Origin: DAIOGN01 sp036745245
GTDB lineage: Bacteria > Zixibacteria > MSB-5A5 > JAUVRN01
Direction of reading: 5' to 3'
Length of the DNA: 35,907 nucleotides
Assembly: GCA_036745245.1 (NCBI GenBank)
Contig: DAIOGN010000016.1
Span: 1 to 35,907 of the forward strand
The position numbers were made by a program, and so were the translations under genes. The number at the start of each line of letters is the position of its first letter. Position 1 is the stretch's first letter. The notes under the pieces are model-generated. The model was given only the letters and a program-made list of their open reading frames with translations, was not told the DNA's origin and ran no database searches. Shown here one piece after another: positions 32,405-35,907 of this stretch.

Positions 32405-35400
32405 ATGAGCGATTTCGCGCCATTCAAAGCCTACTACAAGGAGCTACACGCAGTCGCCCAGCAGGGTGACGCGCGCGAAGAGAGTTTTTACCCCGCGCTC
32501 GCCGAAATGCTCAAAGCGACAGCACATGACGTGGGACGGAAGCACATCCGCGTCACGACGCTGCCGAAATCTACGGACGCAGGGAATCCCGACTTCCGCT
32601 TGTGGAACGGCAAAGACAGGATTGTCGGTTACGTCGAGGCGAAGAAGCCAACGGAGGAACGGCTCGACGTGATCGAGGAGTCCGAACAACTCACGCGGTA
32701 CCGGAGCACCTTCCCAAACCTGATCCTGACGAACTTCTTCGAGTTTCGGCTCTACCGGAACGGAGAACGGGTACAGACGGTCTTGGCTGCGCGCCCTTTT
32801 GTGCTCACGAGGTTGCATACAACACCCTTACTCGAAAGGGCCGACGACCTTCACGCCCTTCTTGACCGGTTCTTCGGTTTCTCCCTCCCGAAATCGTTCA
32901 CGGCCGAATCCCTGGCCGTAGAACTCGCGAAGCGCACGCGGTTCTTGCGCGACGTGGTCGGCAAACAACTCGTGGAGGAGAAGGACTCTCCTGGCGTCCT
33001 GTCAGGTTTCTTCGAGGCTTTCCAAGCCTACTTGATCGGCACGTTGACGCCCGAGGACTTCGCAGACCTCTTCGCGCAGACCATCACCTACGGACTTTTC
33101 GCCGCCCGCACCCGCGCCGGAGACAATTTCAGCCGTCGCGCAGCCTTCGACAGCATTCCGCACACCATCGGTGTGTTGCGCGACCTGTTCCGCTTTATCT
33201 CGCTAGGCGACCTGCCGGAGCAGCTCGCATGGTGCGTGGACGACATCGCCGAAGTCCTCGCCGTGGCCGACGTCCCCGGCATCCTCGACCGCTACTACCA
33301 CGAGGGCAAGGGAAGCGATCCTATCGTCCACTTCTACGAGACTTTCCTTGCGCAGTACGATCCTGCCGAACGCGAGCGACGCGGCGTATACTACACCCCG
33401 GAACCGGTCGTCGGTTACATCGTTCGTTCGCTGCACGACATCCTCAAGACTGACTTCGGCAAGCGCGACGGCCTCGCCTCCGACGGCGTGACCCTGCTCG
33501 ACCCGGCCGCCGGCACCATGACTTTCATTGCCCGCGCCGCCGAGCAGGCCGTTGCCGAGTTCGATTCCAAGTACGGCAAAGGCGGTCGCGAGGATTTCAT
33601 CCGCCGCCACATCCTCAAGAACTTCTTCGCCTTTGAGCTGATGATGGCCCCCTACGCCGTGGGCCACCTCAAGATGAGTTTCTTCCTCGAAGAACTCGGC
33701 CACCGCCTCGCTGACAACGAGCGCATGCCCTTCTACCTCACCAACACCCTCGACAACGAGGAACTCGAGCAAAGCCGGCTGCCTGGCTTCTCCGCCCTCG
33801 CGGAGGAGTCCCGCCTTGCCGGTGCGGTCAAGAAACAGACCCCCATCCTCGTCATCCTCGGCAATCCGCCGTATTCCGGGCATTCGAACAACCCAAGTGA
33901 GAAGGCATGCAGCATCAAGAAGGGCTCCCCATACGTCATTGGCTTTCATCCGAAAGTAGGTGGTGGCGCTGTTCCTGCTGAACGAAGGGCAGCTAGGGAT
34001 CTGGAGGGGGTTCTACAGCCAACATTCATCGGGCGATTGATACGGGACTATTTTTTCGTGGACGAAAGTCCGCTCGGCGAGAAGAACCCAAAATGGCTCC
34101 AGGACGACTACGTCAAGTTCCTGCGCTTTGCGCAGTGGAAGATTGAGCAGGCCGGGCGAGGCGTCATCGGCATGATCACCAACCACTCTTACCTAGACAA
34201 CCCGACCTTCCGCGGAATGCGCCAGAGCCTGATGCGCACGTTCGACAACATCTACATCCTCGACCTGCACGGCAACCTGCTCAAGAAGGAGACGTGCCCA
34301 GACGGCACCGCAGATAAGAATGTTTTCGACATCCGGCAAGGCGTGGCAATCGCCTTCTTCGTCAAGCGCCTGCCTGCCGGCAAGGCAGACAGCGGCAAGA
34401 CCAAAGCGGATGCCGTGGTGTGCCACGCCGAAATATACGGAATCCAGGAGGGGAAGTACGACTGGCTGAACGAACACGACCGCGCGAAGACGGACTGGTG
34501 CGAGCTGCAGCCCACTTCGCCGTTCTATTTGTTTGTGCGGAGAGATGTCACGTTTGAGGCTGGCTACCGGCGCTATCCCAGCGTGCCCGAGGTTTTCCCA
34601 CTGACGAGCGTAGGGATCGTGACTGCCCGAGACGGCTTGACGATCAAATGGTCGAAAGAGGAGGTCTGGAAGACGGTGACGGTCTTTTCGGGGATGGATC
34701 CAGAGCTCGCCCGGCAGGCATATTCACTTGGCAAGGATTCCCAGGATTGGAAAGTGACGCTTGCCCAAAAAGACCTTCAGGACTCCGGCCCAACCCGTGA
34801 AAAGGTTGCGCCAATACTCTACCGGCCCTTCGACGTGCGCCATACTTACTACACTGGGCAGTCGCAAGGATTCATATGTCGGCCCCGTCCCGAAATCATG
34901 CGGCACATGCTGGCGGGGGAGAATTTAGCGCTTGTGACGCCGAAACAGCACAAAGACGAATTCGGCGTTCTGGCGACTGATTGCATTGGCGCGCATAAAT
35001 CGGTTGCGGCGTACGACATCAACTACTACTTCCCGCTCTACCTCTACGCGACCGGCGACAAGGAAGATCTTTTTACTCGTCACGAGACCTCCGAGCGCAA
35101 GACGAACCTGAGCCCGGCTATTCCGGCCGCGCTGGCGGCAGCTTTCGGCGAGGCCCCGACGCCGGAGGCAATCTTCCACTACATCTACGCCGTACTCCAC
35201 GCGCCCGCATACCGGACCAAGTTCGCAGAGTTCCTAAAGATGGACTTTCCGCGCATACCGTTCACGGCGGACGTCAACCTCTTCGAGAAGCTTGTCGCGC
35301 TGGGGGAGAAGCTAGTTGGCCTGCACCTCTTGAAATCGCCCGATCTCGACCCGCCGGCCTGCCGCTTTGAGGGCCAAGGCCTAAACCGAGTGGAAAAGGA

Positions 35401-35689
35401 CCGCAGAACCGGCCTGCGCTATGATGCCGACGCAGAGCGGGTGTACATCAACGCAGCGCAACACTTCGTGCCTGTGCCGGGAACTCTCTGGAGATATCAG
35501 GTCGGCGGCTATCAGGTGTGCGAGAGATGGCTCGAGGATCGCAAGGAACGCAACCTCGAACTAGACGACATCCGGATCTACTGCCGAATCGTCACCGCCC
35601 TTGGCCGCACCATCGAGTTACAACAACGGATAGACGCCCTCTTCACCGACGTCGAGCGAGAAACGATTTCGGTCCTGGAGAAATTGTGA
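32405..35689 (+). CDS. Single-chain restriction-modification enzyme (type IIG/ISP-like)
   Basis: A 1094-residue protein. The N-terminal domain carries PD-(D/E)xK nuclease residues D63 (PDFRL) and E78-x-K80 (VEAKKP). The central gamma-type N6-adenine methyltransferase has motif I DPAAGTMTF (D366) and motif IV NPPY (487-490). The C-terminal part (with INYYFPLYLYA and the IFHYIYAVLHAP-x2-R segment) resembles the specificity domain of type ISP enzymes. No helicase motifs are visible between nuclease and methylase, and type ISP enzymes are longer (about 1600 residues), so it is closer in plan to type IIG. One protein would both methylate and cut. The recognition sequence cannot be inferred. ATG 32405 follows attC B by 8 nt with GGAAG before it. 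The 3.3-kb gene is very large for cassette cargo. Confidence 0.85.
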   Translation: MSDFAPFKAYYKELHAVAQQGDAREESFYPALAEMLKATAHDVGRKHIRVTTLPKSTDAGNPDFRLWNGKDRIVGYVEAKKPTEERLDVIEESEQLTRYRSTFPNLILTNFFEFRLYRNGERVQTVLAARPFVLTRLHTTPLLERADDLHALLDRFFGFSLPKSFTAESLAVELAKRTRFLRDVVGKQLVEEKDSPGVLSGFFEAFQAYLIGTLTPEDFADLFAQTITYGLFAARTRAGDNFSRRAAFDSIPHTIGVLRDLFRFISLGDLPEQLAWCVDDIAEVLAVADVPGILDRYYHEGKGSDPIVHFYETFLAQYDPAERERRGVYYTPEPVVGYIVRSLHDILKTDFGKRDGLASDGVTLLDPAAGTMTFIARAAEQAVAEFDSKYGKGGREDFIRRHILKNFFAFELMMAPYAVGHLKMSFFLEELGHRLADNERMPFYLTNTLDNEELEQSRLPGFSALAEESRLAGAVKKQTPILVILGNPPYSGHSNNPSEKACSIKKGSPYVIGFHPKVGGGAVPAERRAARDLEGVLQPTFIGRLIRDYFFVDESPLGEKNPKWLQDDYVKFLRFAQWKIEQAGRGVIGMITNHSYLDNPTFRGMRQSLMRTFDNIYILDLHGNLLKKETCPDGTADKNVFDIRQGVAIAFFVKRLPAGKADSGKTKADAVVCHAEIYGIQEGKYDWLNEHDRAKTDWCELQPTSPFYLFVRRDVTFEAGYRRYPSVPEVFPLTSVGIVTARDGLTIKWSKEEVWKTVTVFSGMDPELARQAYSLGKDSQDWKVTLAQKDLQDSGPTREKVAPILYRPFDVRHTYYTGQSQGFICRPRPEIMRHMLAGENLALVTPKQHKDEFGVLATDCIGAHKSVAAYDINYYFPLYLYATGDKEDLFTRHETSERKTNLSPAIPAALAAAFGEAPTPEAIFHYIYAVLHAPAYRTKFAEFLKMDFPRIPFTADVNLFEKLVALGEKLVGLHLLKSPDLDPPACRFEGQGLNRVEKDRRTGLRYDADAERVYINAAQHFVPVPGTLWRYQVGGYQVCERWLEDRKERNLELDDIRIYCRIVTALGRTIELQQRIDALFTDVERETISVLEKL

Positions 35690-35907
35690 ATCAACCAGGC
35701 AAGCCCAACACTTATGAGGCCTCCGTTCGGCAAGGGCAAAGTTTAGCCTTTCGCAGTCGTTGACGCGGACTGCCGGGGCGGTTGGAGCACGAACGCCGTT
35801 GCGCGAAGCGGGTTTCAATCTGAGGTGTCGGGCACGGGGCCCGCACCAAACACTTATCGAGGGTCAGGCACTGCGGGCCGCTGGCAGCAGCCGTTGCAGT
35901 GCGGCGG
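35690..35907. other. Non-coding tail with weak attC-like signals
   Basis: No convincing gene lies here. GCCCAAC at 35703-35709 fits the attC R'' end, and GTTGGAG at 35781-35787 is a near match to its partner. AACACTTAT recurs at 35707-35715 and 35849-35857. CACTGC (35869-35874) and GCAGTG (35896-35901) are inverted. A third attC site would close the restriction-modification cassette, but the pairing is weak. Confidence 0.3.

Noticed and set aside
35618..35818. 66-codon minus-strand frame over the end of the restriction-modification gene
   Set aside because: It overlaps a well-supported gene, has no ribosome site and no recognisable features.

Overview
The window reads as one scaffold piece of a high-G+C diderm (Gram-negative) bacterium, most likely from a metagenome assembly, since it holds a 10-N scaffold gap. 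Lnt, a BamA-type barrel, an OmpA/TSP3 protein and a beta-barrel protein all imply an outer membrane. A C-terminal FlgD/T9SS-like Ig module, a DUF2807 adhesin and a TolB-propeller/barrel fusion suggest an FCB-related or neighbouring candidate phylum. That placement is inference; no rRNA is present to settle it. | Layout. 1-14.5 kb is housekeeping and envelope genes on both strands: a hotdog thioesterase, a metallopeptidase-TolB-BamA fusion, a small barrel protein, tRNA-Arg(ACG), a DUF2807 protein, class I aldolase, an ECF sigma/anti-sigma pair behind holA, an HdeD-like/metallophosphatase membrane protein, OmpA and MazG. Convergent pairs here are packed with 4-nt overlap, 2-nt gap and 0-nt gap. 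14.6-20.1 kb runs rightward: valS, then a DUF4139 and TPR two-gene unit closed by a textbook terminator. 20.2-30.2 kb is one seven-gene rightward operon with overlapping stop/start codons: priA, lnt, a propeller surface protein, a FemAB/GNAT-like protein, two GT4 and one GT2 glycosyltransferases. It joins replication restart, lipoprotein maturation and surface-glycan assembly. | 30.2-35.9 kb is accessory and looks unlike the rest (lower G+C in part, small orphan genes). Two good integron attC recombination sites (about 99 bp each, at 31217-31315 and 32298-32396) and one attC remnant (30811) sit directly after stop codons and directly before start codons. No integrase gene is in the window, so this is best read as an attC cluster lacking an integrase (CALIN-type). 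Its cargo is a 32-residue peptide gene, a GPGGG-repeat protein, a three-helix membrane protein, a DUF3644/HEPN-type putative RNase, and a 1094-residue single-chain restriction-modification enzyme. The last two make it a mobile defence cassette cluster, the most interesting part of the window. | One caution: 25639-25799 inside the propeller gene is probably a mis-joined piece. A 16-bp sequence is duplicated on both sides of it, and collapsing the duplication restores a continuous propeller motif in frame.
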